This document shows, one piece after another, positions 53,413 through 61,399 of a stretch of DNA of 64,000 bases. The translations under genes and the position numbers were made by a program. Position 1 is the stretch's first letter; each line of letters opens with the position of its first letter. Under the pieces are notes generated by a model. The model did no database searches and was not told the DNA's origin. It saw nothing but the letters and a program-made list of their open reading frames with translations. Source of the DNA: Aldehydirespirator sp965117015 (GTDB lineage Bacteria; Actinomycetota; Acidimicrobiia; Acidimicrobiales; Aldehydirespiratoraceae); contig OZ220747.1 in the NCBI GenBank assembly GCA_965117015.1, positions 310,001-374,000 on the forward strand, written 5' to 3'.

Positions 53413-54041
53413 CGGCCCCGCCCCACCCTTCGAAGGTTCTAGTCATCGGCTGCGGCGCGCTGGTCCGCGAGCTGCGCGAGGTGGCAGCCCTCAACGACAG
53501 CGAGCACCTCGAGGTGGAGTGCCTGCCCGCGATAATGCACAACCGCCCGGAGCGAATCCCCGACGCCGTCCGCCAACGGGTCCGGGTCGCCAAGGCTCGC
53601 GGCGCCTACTCCACGATCATCGTGGGCTACATGGACTGCGGCACCGGCGGGCTGCTCGACCGGGTGTGCTCCGAGGAGGGGGTCGAGCGGCTGCCGGGCG
53701 CCCACTGCTACGAGCTCTATGCCAGCCCTGACGCCTTCGCCGACTTGCAGGAGGCGGAGCCGGGCACGTTCTACCTCACCGACTACCTGGTGCGGCACTT
53801 CGACCGCCTGATCATGGACGGGCTGGGGATCTCGGAGCATCCGGAGCTCCGCGACGCGTACTTCGGCAACTACACCCGGGTCGTACACCTCGCCCAGGCC
53901 GACGACGACCGCCTGGCCCGCGCCGCGGAGCAGGCCGCCGCCCGTCTCGGCCTGCGCTGCGAGCGGATCGTCACCGGCATCGGCGGACTCGAGCGCCGCA
54001 TCGTGGAACTGGCCGGAGCGGCGGGGATCGAGGCGGCATGA
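53409..54041 (+). CDS. DUF1638 protein
   Basis: This 210-residue protein matches DUF1638: VLVIGCGALVRELREV at the start, VGYMDCGTGGLLD around residue 75 and several conserved Cys and His residues (CLPAIMHNRP, AHCYELY). Its reaction is not established. Conserved Cys in GCGA and DCGTG could bind metal or act as nucleophiles. It overlaps both neighbours by 4 nt, so it is translationally coupled to the corrinoid protein and likely serves the same pathway. Confidence 0.82.
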   Translation: MTAPPHPSKVLVIGCGALVRELREVAALNDSEHLEVECLPAIMHNRPERIPDAVRQRVRVAKARGAYSTIIVGYMDCGTGGLLDRVCSEEGVERLPGAHCYELYASPDAFADLQEAEPGTFYLTDYLVRHFDRLIMDGLGISEHPELRDAYFGNYTRVVHLAQADDDRLARAAEQAAARLGLRCERIVTGIGGLERRIVELAGAAGIEAA

Positions 54042-54415
54042 GCGCCCCGGCGGCGCGAGGCCGGCGCAGGCGCCGCAACGACGACGGGAGCCTGGTGCTG
54101 ATCAGTTGGCGCGACATACCCGCCCAGGTCAACGGCGGCTCCGGCGCGGACCGGGTCCAGCGCATCCTCCCCCGCCGGTTCCAGAGAGCCATCGACCGGG
54201 CCGCCATGGTGGCGGGCAAGACTCAGGCCTCGCAGTACGTCGGAGAGTGGCGGCGGTCCGTTATCCCCTCGGGCACAGACGATCCCGAGGCGGCCGCCAT
54301 GGCGGCCGCGGCCTCCCTGGAGGAGGCGTTCCCCCGGGAGCGTCTCGACGAGTTCGTCAAGACCGGCGGCTGGAATCCCGATCGCAGCGACGACTCCGAA
54401 GGAGATCCGCAGTGA
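54038..54415 (+). CDS. PF13769-type ('virulence factor') small protein
   Basis: This 125-residue protein begins with an Arg-rich stretch and contains LVLISWRDIPAQVNGG and RRFQRAIDRAAMVAG, features of the Pfam 'virulence factor' domain. No enzymatic motif is evident. The name is historical, and the location inside the methyltransferase operon argues for a role in corrinoid-dependent metabolism. It is linked by 4-nt overlaps to DUF1638 and to the methyltransferase gene. Confidence 0.75.
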   Translation: MSAPAARGRRRRRNDDGSLVLISWRDIPAQVNGGSGADRVQRILPRRFQRAIDRAAMVAGKTQASQYVGEWRRSVIPSGTDDPEAAAMAAAASLEEAFPRERLDEFVKTGGWNPDRSDDSEGDPQ

Positions 54416-55302
54416 CCGACACCGTCGTCAGCTCGGCCACCAGGGAGGTGGTCATCGGGTTCGACCGTCCGTTCGTGATGATCGGCGAGCGCATCAACCC
54501 CACCGGGCGGCGTCTGCTGGCCGAGGAGATGCGCAACGGGGACTTCAGCCGCGTCGAGGCCGACGCACTGGCACAGGCCACGGCCGGAGCCCACATGCTC
54601 GATGTCAATGCGGGGATTCCCCTCGCCGACGAGCCGGCTCTGCTGGCGCAGGCCATCAAGCTCGTCCAGAGCGTGACCGACGTGCCCCTGTCCATCGACT
54701 CCTCGATCATCGAGGCCCTCGAGGCCGGTATCGCGGTGTACGAGGGCAAGCCCCTCATCAACTCCGTCACCGGCGAGGAGGAGGTGCTGGAGCGGGTGCT
54801 GCCCCTGGTGGCCCGCCACAGCGCCGCAGTGGTGGCTATCTCCAACGACGAGACCGGCATCAGCGAGGACCCCGACGTGCGCTTCGAGGTCGCCCGCAAG
54901 ATCGTCAACCGGGCCGCCGACCACGGCATACCGGCCTCCGACGTGGTGGTCGACCCGCTGGTGATGCCCATCGGCGCCATGGGCACGGCCGGGCGGCAGG
55001 TGTTCCAGCTGGTGCGGCGTCTGCGCACCGAGTTGGGTGTGAACACCACCTGCGGCGCCAGCAACGTCAGCTTCGGTCTTCCGGCCCGCCACATGATCAC
55101 CGGGACGTTCCTGTCGATGGCCATCGGCGCCGGGCTCACCTCCGCGATCATGAACCCCATGCACCCCGAGGTGAAGAACGCGGTGATGGCCGCCGACGTC
55201 CTGGCCGGGAACGACCGGGACTGCGCCGCCTGGATCGCGGAGCACCGGGACCCCAACACGGTCGGCCTGAGACGGCGGGGCGGGCGTCGCCGCACTGCCT
55301 GA
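54412..55302 (+). CDS. Methyltetrahydrofolate:corrinoid methyltransferase (MtgA/AcsE/MeTr-like)
   Basis: This 296-residue TIM-barrel protein of the pterin-binding (DHPS-like) family transfers methyl between the corrinoid protein and tetrahydrofolate. MIGERINPTGRR, MLDVNAGIP, LSIDSS and CGASNVSFGLP are the pterin and active-site motifs of this group. The GTG at 54412 overlaps the previous stop and has AAGGAGA 7 nt upstream. It ends in a basic RRRGGRRRTA tail. Confidence 0.92.
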   Translation: MTDTVVSSATREVVIGFDRPFVMIGERINPTGRRLLAEEMRNGDFSRVEADALAQATAGAHMLDVNAGIPLADEPALLAQAIKLVQSVTDVPLSIDSSIIEALEAGIAVYEGKPLINSVTGEEEVLERVLPLVARHSAAVVAISNDETGISEDPDVRFEVARKIVNRAADHGIPASDVVVDPLVMPIGAMGTAGRQVFQLVRRLRTELGVNTTCGASNVSFGLPARHMITGTFLSMAIGAGLTSAIMNPMHPEVKNAVMAADVLAGNDRDCAAWIAEHRDPNTVGLRRRGGRRRTA

Positions 55303-55306
55303 ACCG

Positions 55307-57319
55307 GTGCGTGACGGCCCATTCGTAGCGGACAAGCCTGACATGCACGACATGCACAGCGTGGTGTTCAACCCCTCGGGGATACGCGCCTCGGTGGCCG
55401 CCGGGGCCACCGTCCTCGACGCCGCCCGGGCCGGCGGGGTGGACCTCGACTCGGTGTGCGGCGGCCGGGGCTTGTGCGGCCGCTGCCAGGTCTCGGCCAC
55501 CGAAGCCGGCGTCCTGTCGGATCCCGGCCCCACCGAGTTGCGCTACCGCGGGCGTCGCCCGATCGCCGAAGGCTTCCGCCTGGGCTGCCAGGCCGTCGTG
55601 CTGGCCAACGCCGTCGTCGACGTCCCGCCGGAGAGCCAGGTCCACCGGCCGGTGGTGCGCAAGTCGATCGATCTCGCCGAGGTGGTCATCCATCCGGTGG
55701 TCACCCTCCACTACGTGGAGCTTCCCGAGGTTGTCCTCGGTTTCGAGGCCGCCGAGCTCGACCTGGTCGCCGACGCGCTCGCCACCGACTGGGGGCTCAC
55801 CGATGTGGAGTTCCCCGTGCCGGTCCTGGCCGGACTCTCCCCAGCCATAGCAGCCGGAGACCGCTCGGTCACCGTGGTGGTGCACGACCGCCGCACGGTC
55901 CTCGACGTGCGCCCCGGCTATTCCGACGAGGCCTGGGGGGTGGCGGTCGACGTGGGATCGACGACCATCGCCGGGTACCTGCTCGAGCTCGCGTCGGGCG
56001 AGGTGGCCGCGGCCTCCGGACGGATGAACCCTCAGATCCGCTTCGGCGAGGACCTCATGAGCCGGGTGTCCTACGTGATGATGAACCCCGGCGGCGAGAT
56101 CGAGCTCACCACCGCGGTGCGAACCGCCATAGACGAGCTGGTGGGCGAGTTGTGCGGGCTGGCCGGCGCGGACCGCAGCAGGGTGCACGACCTCGTGGTT
56201 GTGGGGAATCCGATCATGCACCACCTGGTGCTGGGTCTGGATCCCACACCGCTGGGCGCGGCGCCGTTCACGCTCACCACCGCCGCGGCTGTTCGGGGGC
56301 GTGCCGCCGACATCGGGATCGGGCTACCGAACGCCGCGCTTTACATCGGTCCGTGCATCGCCGGGCATGTCGGCGCCGACGCGGCCGCGGCCACCCTGGC
56401 CGAGGGACCTCACCGGACGACGGAGCCGATGCTGGTGGTGGACGTGGGCACCAACGCCGAGATCGTGCTGGGCGATGGGCGCCGGGTGCTGGCCGCGTCC
56501 AGCCCGACCGGCCCGGCCTTCGAGGGAGCCCAGATCAGCTGCGGCCAGAGGGCCACTCCCGGTGCGGTGGAGCGGATCCGGATCGATCCGGATACCTGGG
56601 AGCCGCGCTTCAAGGTCATCGGCTGCGAACTCTGGTCCGACGACCCCGCCTTCGTCGAGGAGTTGGACCACGCCGGGCTCCAGGTCTCGGGACTGTGCGG
56701 CTCCGGCATCATCGAGGTGATCGCGGAGATGTTCCTGGCCGGTATCACCGATCGCCACGGCGTGATCTCGTCGGATCAGGACCGGTCACCCCGAATCGTG
56801 GCCGACGGCCGCACCTTCAGCTACGTGCTGCAGACCGAGCCGATACTGCTGTCGATCACCCAGAACGACGTCCGTGCCGTCCAGCTGGCCAAGGCCGCCC
56901 TGCGGGCCGGCATCGACTTGCTGCGCGAGCACGCGGGCATCGACGAGGTGCCCGACATACGGCTGGCAGGGGCCTTCGGCGCCCACATCGACCCGGTACG
57001 GGCGATGGTGCTGGGCCTCGTCCCCGACACGCCCGCGGGCGGTGTGCGGGCCGCCGGCAACGCCTCGGGCGTGGGCGCGGTCCGCATGCTCCTGTCGGGT
57101 GAGCAGCGCCTGGAGATCGAGCGACTGGTGCGGTCCGTGATCAAGATCGAGACAGCCACCGAGTCCCGCTTCCAGGAGCTGTTCGTCGCAGCCATGGCCT
57201 TCCCCCACGACACCGATCCCACCCCTCATCTGGCCGCGGTGATCGATCTTCCCGAAGCGGCCGCTGCCGATCCCGACCAGGGTTCCCGCCGGCGCCGCAG
57301 ACCCCGCCCCGCGGCCTGA
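55307..57319 (+). CDS. RamA-like corrinoid activation protein (2Fe-2S ferredoxin + ASKHA domain)
   Basis: This protein of 670 residues reactivates the inactive Co(II) form of the corrinoid protein, using ATP. The N-terminal ferredoxin domain has Cys51, Cys57, Cys60 and Cys94 (C-x5-C-x2-C-x33-C), fitting a [2Fe-2S] cluster. The ASKHA part starts near VAVDVGSTTIAGYLLEL, with VVDVGTNAEIVLG further on. A basic Pro/Arg tail ends the protein. The GTG at 55307 gives the longest form, and ATG 55343 is possible. It follows the methyltransferase stop by 4 bp. Confidence 0.9.
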   Translation: MRDGPFVADKPDMHDMHSVVFNPSGIRASVAAGATVLDAARAGGVDLDSVCGGRGLCGRCQVSATEAGVLSDPGPTELRYRGRRPIAEGFRLGCQAVVLANAVVDVPPESQVHRPVVRKSIDLAEVVIHPVVTLHYVELPEVVLGFEAAELDLVADALATDWGLTDVEFPVPVLAGLSPAIAAGDRSVTVVVHDRRTVLDVRPGYSDEAWGVAVDVGSTTIAGYLLELASGEVAAASGRMNPQIRFGEDLMSRVSYVMMNPGGEIELTTAVRTAIDELVGELCGLAGADRSRVHDLVVVGNPIMHHLVLGLDPTPLGAAPFTLTTAAAVRGRAADIGIGLPNAALYIGPCIAGHVGADAAAATLAEGPHRTTEPMLVVDVGTNAEIVLGDGRRVLAASSPTGPAFEGAQISCGQRATPGAVERIRIDPDTWEPRFKVIGCELWSDDPAFVEELDHAGLQVSGLCGSGIIEVIAEMFLAGITDRHGVISSDQDRSPRIVADGRTFSYVLQTEPILLSITQNDVRAVQLAKAALRAGIDLLREHAGIDEVPDIRLAGAFGAHIDPVRAMVLGLVPDTPAGGVRAAGNASGVGAVRMLLSGEQRLEIERLVRSVIKIETATESRFQELFVAAMAFPHDTDPTPHLAAVIDLPEAAAADPDQGSRRRRRPRPAA

Positions 57320-57380
57320 ACATCGCTCGACAATCGCGGACTTCACGATCCGGAGACAGCTAGACCATGAACGAGCCAAC

Positions 57381-58913
57381 ATGAGCGAGACAACGCGGCG
57401 GAGGGGCGGCGGCCGGGCAGGAAGAAGGGCGGCGCGGGCGGCGTCGGCCGAGTCGGCGCCGTACCTGGTCCGCCGGCTGCCGCCGGTGGACATAGTCGAC
57501 GACGAGGGTTTGGAGCGGATCGAGCGCAACGCCGAGACGATCCTGTCCGAGGTCGGCATCGCCTTCCAGGAGTTCCCCGAGGCCTTGGACCTGTGGCGGG
57601 CCGCCGGGGCCGACATCGACGGCGAGCTCGTGAAGTTCCCGCCCGGCCTGTGCCGCCAGATCGTGCAGGAAAACGCTCCTGCCGTATACACCCAGCACGC
57701 CCGCAACCCCGCCCGCAGCGTGAGGGTCGGAGCCGACGCCACCGTCTTCGCCCCCAACTACGGCTCGCCCTTCGTCATGGACCTCGACCGGGGCCGCCGC
57801 TACGCCACGCTGGAGGACTTCTGCAACGTGGTGAAGCTCGCCTATGCCCTGCCCCAGCTGCACCACAGCGGGGGCACGGTGTGCGAGCCGGTGGACGTGC
57901 CGGTCAACAAGCGCCACCTCGACATGGTGTACGCCCACCTGCGCTACAGCGACAAGCCCTTCATGGGCTCGGTGACCGCGGCCGAACGGGCAGCGGATTC
58001 CGTCGAGATGGCCCGCATCGCCTTCGGCGGGGACCTCGCCGACCGCACGGTGATGACTTCGCTGATCAACGCCTCGTCCCCGATGCGCTGGGACGCCACC
58101 ATGCTGGGCGCGGCCACCACCTACGCCCGAGCCAACCAGGCCTGCATCGTCAGCCCGTTCATCCTGGCCGGGGCCATGTCGCCGGTGACGGTGGCCGGTT
58201 TGGCCGCGCAGGCTCTGGCCGAAGCCCTCTCGGGCATGGCCTACCTGCAACTCGTGCGGCCCGGAGCGCCCGTCGTGTTCGGCACGTTCGCCTCTTCGAT
58301 GTCGATGGCCACCGGGGCGCCCACCTTCGGCACGCCCGAGGCCGGCCAAGCCATCCACGTGATGGCGTCGCTGGCCCGCCGGGTCGGTGTGCCGTTCCGC
58401 TCGGGCGGTCAGTTCACGTCCTCGAAGCTGCCCGACGCGCAGGCCGCCTACGAGTCGGCTCACACCCTGCTGCCCACGATGCAGGCGGGGGTGAACTTCG
58501 TGCTGCACGCCGCGGGCTGGCAGGAAGGAGGGCTGGCGCTGGGCTACGAGAAGCTGATCCTGGACGCCGACCAGTTGGGCGCCATGGAGGTCTGGGCCCG
58601 GGGAGTCGACGTCAGCGACAACGGCCAGGCCATGGATGCGTTCCGAACCAACGCCCATGGCGACCACTTCCTGGGCAACCAGCACACCTTGGCCAACTTC
58701 GAGACCGCCTTCTGGCGATCGGACATCTCCGACGCGGCCAGTTTCGAGCAGTGGTCCGAGGAGGGCTCAATGTCCGCTGCCCAGCGGGCCAACGCCCGCT
58801 GGAAGCAGCTGCTGGCCGACTACGAACCGCCCGGAATCGACGACGCGGTGGACGCCGAGCTGCGCGACTACGTGGCCCGGCGCAAGGCCGAGATGCCAGA
58901 CGAGATCGGCTGA
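57381..58913 (+). CDS. MttB-family methylamine:corrinoid methyltransferase (non-pyrrolysine)
   Basis: This 510-residue TIM-barrel protein is of the trimethylamine methyltransferase (MttB) superfamily, recognised by VGIAFQEFPEALDLWRAAGA, TVFAPNYGSPFVMD and the C-terminal WARGVDVSDNGQAMDAFR. There is no in-frame amber codon, so it lacks pyrrolysine and is likelier to use quaternary amines such as glycine betaine, as MtgB does. The substrate cannot be fixed by reading. The N-terminus is basic (RRRGGGRAGRRAAR). It ends the six-gene module, 61 bp after the activator. Confidence 0.9.
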   Translation: MSETTRRRGGGRAGRRAARAASAESAPYLVRRLPPVDIVDDEGLERIERNAETILSEVGIAFQEFPEALDLWRAAGADIDGELVKFPPGLCRQIVQENAPAVYTQHARNPARSVRVGADATVFAPNYGSPFVMDLDRGRRYATLEDFCNVVKLAYALPQLHHSGGTVCEPVDVPVNKRHLDMVYAHLRYSDKPFMGSVTAAERAADSVEMARIAFGGDLADRTVMTSLINASSPMRWDATMLGAATTYARANQACIVSPFILAGAMSPVTVAGLAAQALAEALSGMAYLQLVRPGAPVVFGTFASSMSMATGAPTFGTPEAGQAIHVMASLARRVGVPFRSGGQFTSSKLPDAQAAYESAHTLLPTMQAGVNFVLHAAGWQEGGLALGYEKLILDADQLGAMEVWARGVDVSDNGQAMDAFRTNAHGDHFLGNQHTLANFETAFWRSDISDAASFEQWSEEGSMSAAQRANARWKQLLADYEPPGIDDAVDAELRDYVARRKAEMPDEIG

Positions 58914-58925
58914 TCGACCGGCCTC

Positions 58926-59289
58926 AGCTGGCGATCGACATGCCCTCCATCTGGGGTCGGTCGGGAAGGCGCAGACCTATGAGCTCGCCGGCCGCGTGCA
59001 GCTCGAAGTGCCACACGTCGACGTCGTCGGGGCTGCTCTCGCGCAGCGATGTGACCGCGTGCCAGATGGCATAGCGAGCAGCCCGGATCGTCGCCTCCGG
59101 AGACTCGGCCGCGTGCGACACGGCCGCATAACCCGCGGAGATGCCCGCGTAGACATCGCCGTTCACTGCCACTGAGGTTGCTGCCCACTCCGCGAGCGCC
59201 CTCAGGGCGCGGGGCCGTGAGCGGTTGACCCCATCGTCGAAGACCGCCTCCACCCAGGAGTGCCAAGCCGATGAACCTCTCGCCGCCAT
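58926..59289 (-). CDS. Small uncharacterised protein
   Basis: This 121-residue protein is not recognised. It is mostly helical with Ala-rich segments, and a Trp/His-rich stretch (IWHAVTSL, VDVWHFELHAAG) lies in the C-terminal half. A strong AAAGGAGA precedes its ATG, supporting expression. It lies downstream of the Opp permease on the same strand and convergent with the MttB gene. No membrane segment or motif is seen. Confidence 0.65.
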
Positions 59290-59389
59290 CTGTGTCTCCT
59301 TTCACCGCGCTCCGCGGGAACCTGCGCCCGAGGCTAATGGGCCGCCGCCGCGCTTCATCGCGACCGCTGCCCTTCGGGGACGCCCGCGG

Positions 59390-60340
59390 CTACTGGCGGG
59401 GCGGATCGAGGGCGTCGCGCAGGCCGTCCCCGATGAAGTTGATGCACAGCACCGTGGCCACGATGGCCAGGCCTGGAGCCCACACCAGCCAGGGCGCGGT
59501 GATCATGAAGCCCTCATTGCCCCCGAGCATGTTCCCCCAGGTGGCTGTGTGGGCCGCGCTCACCCCGAGCCCGAGGAAGCTCAGCGTCGACTCCGCCAGG
59601 ATGGCACCGGCCACCGTCAACGACACCGCCACGACGATCTCGCCCACAAGGTTGGGCAGCAGGTCGCGCACCATGATGCGGCGAGCGGGCACGCCGAGCG
59701 CGGTGGCGGCCTCCACGAACTGGTTCTCGCACAGCGACAGCACCTTGGCCCGCACGATGCGGGCCGGGACCATCCAGCTGACTGCGGCCAGGACGATCAC
59801 CACGTCGAGCACGCCGTCGCCGAGTATTCGAGCCGCCATGATCACCACCATCAGGCTCGGGAGCGCCAGCATGGTGTCGGTGAAGCGCATCAGCGCCGAG
59901 TCCACCCACCCCCGGCAGTAGCCCGCCACCAGCCCCACCGCCGTTCCCACCACGCCGCTGATCAACGCCACCGACACCCCGACCAGCAGGGAGATCCGGC
60001 CTCCGTAGAGGATCCGGCTCAGAGTGTCCCGCCCGAGGGTGTCCGTTCCCAGCAGGAAGTCGCGGCCCGGCGGGGCCAGGATCCTGTCCAGGTTCTGCTC
60101 GGTGGCGCCGTAGGGGGCGACCCAGTCGGCGAATACTGCGCACAGCGCGATGAGGGTGAACACCCCCAGCGAGGCGATCGCCAGACGATGCTTGCGGAAC
60201 CGTCGCCACACCGTCCGCCAGTGCGGTGCGCCCTCATCGCTGGGTATCTCCAGCGGCTTCCCCGCCATCGACCGCCATTCGGCGAGCCGGCCCGCGCCCC
60301 GGTGCTGGTAGCCCGGCCGCAACGAAGAGTGCTCAGCCAT
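59390..60340 (-). CDS. OppC/DppC-type ABC permease
   Basis: This 316-residue inner-membrane permease has an N-terminal cytoplasmic region, a first membrane segment near residue 55 and the DppC core, with LLGTDTLGRDTLSRILYGGR and the EAA-like motif EAATALGVPARRIMVRDLLPNL. Substrates are peptides, nickel chelates or similar. The ATG at 60340 is part of an ATGGCTGA that also occurs 40 bp upstream at the oppB end. Confidence 0.9.
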   Translation of the reverse strand: MAEHSSLRPGYQHRGAGRLAEWRSMAGKPLEIPSDEGAPHWRTVWRRFRKHRLAIASLGVFTLIALCAVFADWVAPYGATEQNLDRILAPPGRDFLLGTDTLGRDTLSRILYGGRISLLVGVSVALISGVVGTAVGLVAGYCRGWVDSALMRFTDTMLALPSLMVVIMAARILGDGVLDVVIVLAAVSWMVPARIVRAKVLSLCENQFVEAATALGVPARRIMVRDLLPNLVGEIVVAVSLTVAGAILAESTLSFLGLGVSAAHTATWGNMLGGNEGFMITAPWLVWAPGLAIVATVLCINFIGDGLRDALDPPRQ

Positions 60341-60397
60341 AGCGGATCCTCGGGTCGGACACGGCGTATGGCTCAGCCATAGCGGATCCTCGGGTCG
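60331..60397. repeat. 40-bp tandem duplication across the oppB/oppC junction
   Basis: The stretch from 60331 is repeated from 60371: 27 bp (60331-60357 and 60371-60397) match exactly, and the remaining 13 bp are similar. Each copy contains the reverse complement of the overlapping stop-start ATGGCTGA and the codons for DPRIRYG. The copy between the genes encodes a 15-residue peptide that ends in the same DPRIRYG. Because 40 is not a multiple of 3, the second copy is out of frame with oppB. Confidence 0.8.
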
Positions 60398-61353
60398 AGC
60401 ACCGCGTAGAGCAGATCGGCCAGCAGGTTCATCAAGAACACCGCGGCCGAGACGATCATCACCGTGGCCAGCAGCATGGGGTAGTCGCCGCCGTGGAGTG
60501 AGTCGAGGAACAGCAGGCCCATGCCCGGGTACTGGAAGACCCGCTCGGTGACGATCAGGCCGCCCACCAGCAGGCCGAGATCCACCGCGGCCAGCGTCGT
60601 CACCGGAATCAGTGCATTGCGCACGCCGTGGCGCACCACCACCTGGCGTTCGGGCAGGCCCTTGGCCCGGGCGGTGGAGATGTAGTCGGCGCCCATCACG
60701 TCGAGCATGGAGGACCTCATGTAGCGGCTGTAGGCCGCTATCAACTGCAGCGACAACGCCATCACCGGCAGCGCGAGATGCCGTGCCCTGTCCAGCAGGT
60801 CGAAGCCCTGTTGGCCGGGCGAGTAGATCCCGGCCGTGGGCAGCAACGGCGCGCCGAGCCGGAGCCACTCGGTGAGGTACAGGCCGAACATCAACTGCAG
60901 CATCAGGCCCAGCCAGAACACGGGAATCGAGATGCCCAGGAACGACACGGTGGTCGAGGTCCGGTCGATGACGGAACCCGGCCGCAGCGCCGACAGGGTG
61001 CCGACGGCCAACCCGATCGCCAGCGAGAAGGCCATCGCCACCACGATCAGCAGCAGCGTGTTGGCCATGGCGCTTCTCACCAGCGGCCAGACCTCCTGGC
61101 CGTTGCGGACCAGCGACGTTCCAAGGTCCCCGGTCACGAAGTTGCCGAGCCAGGTGAGATAGCGGCCGAAGAAGGGCTCGTCGAGGCCGAGGGATTCGAT
61201 GTAGGCCCTTCTGGCCTCGGGACTTATTCGAGGGTTGAGAGTGAGCTGGGCCGCAGGACTGGAGATCTCGCCCGCCGCCCAGAATGTGGCGAACGAGATA
61301 GCCAGGAGTATGGGAGCGGTGACCGCGAGACGGCTCGCCGCGTAACGGATCAC
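60373..61353 (-). CDS. OppB/DppB-type ABC permease
   Basis: This 326-residue permease has six membrane segments and the DppB features DEPFFGRYLTWLGNFVTGDLGTS, plus the EAA motif in TARAKGLPERQVVVRHGVRNALIP. It starts at GTG 61353 and ends LDPRIRYG at the duplicated junction. It is the partner of the following permease and of the binding protein upstream. Confidence 0.92.
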   Translation of the reverse strand: MIRYAASRLAVTAPILLAISFATFWAAGEISSPAAQLTLNPRISPEARRAYIESLGLDEPFFGRYLTWLGNFVTGDLGTSLVRNGQEVWPLVRSAMANTLLLIVVAMAFSLAIGLAVGTLSALRPGSVIDRTSTTVSFLGISIPVFWLGLMLQLMFGLYLTEWLRLGAPLLPTAGIYSPGQQGFDLLDRARHLALPVMALSLQLIAAYSRYMRSSMLDVMGADYISTARAKGLPERQVVVRHGVRNALIPVTTLAAVDLGLLVGGLIVTERVFQYPGMGLLFLDSLHGGDYPMLLATVMIVSAAVFLMNLLADLLYAVLDPRIRYG

Positions 61354-61399
61354 CCCTGAAGTGTGCCCGCCGGCCCCGCTCGGCGGATCACCCCGACGC

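Noticed and set aside
54038..54415. A pathogenicity role for the 'virulence factor' domain protein
   Set aside because: The name comes from the domain database. The gene context is methyl metabolism and nothing else in the window suggests virulence.
57381..58913. Pyrrolysine-containing MttB
   Set aside because: The frame is continuous with no internal TAG and no pyl genes are visible, so it belongs to the non-Pyl group.
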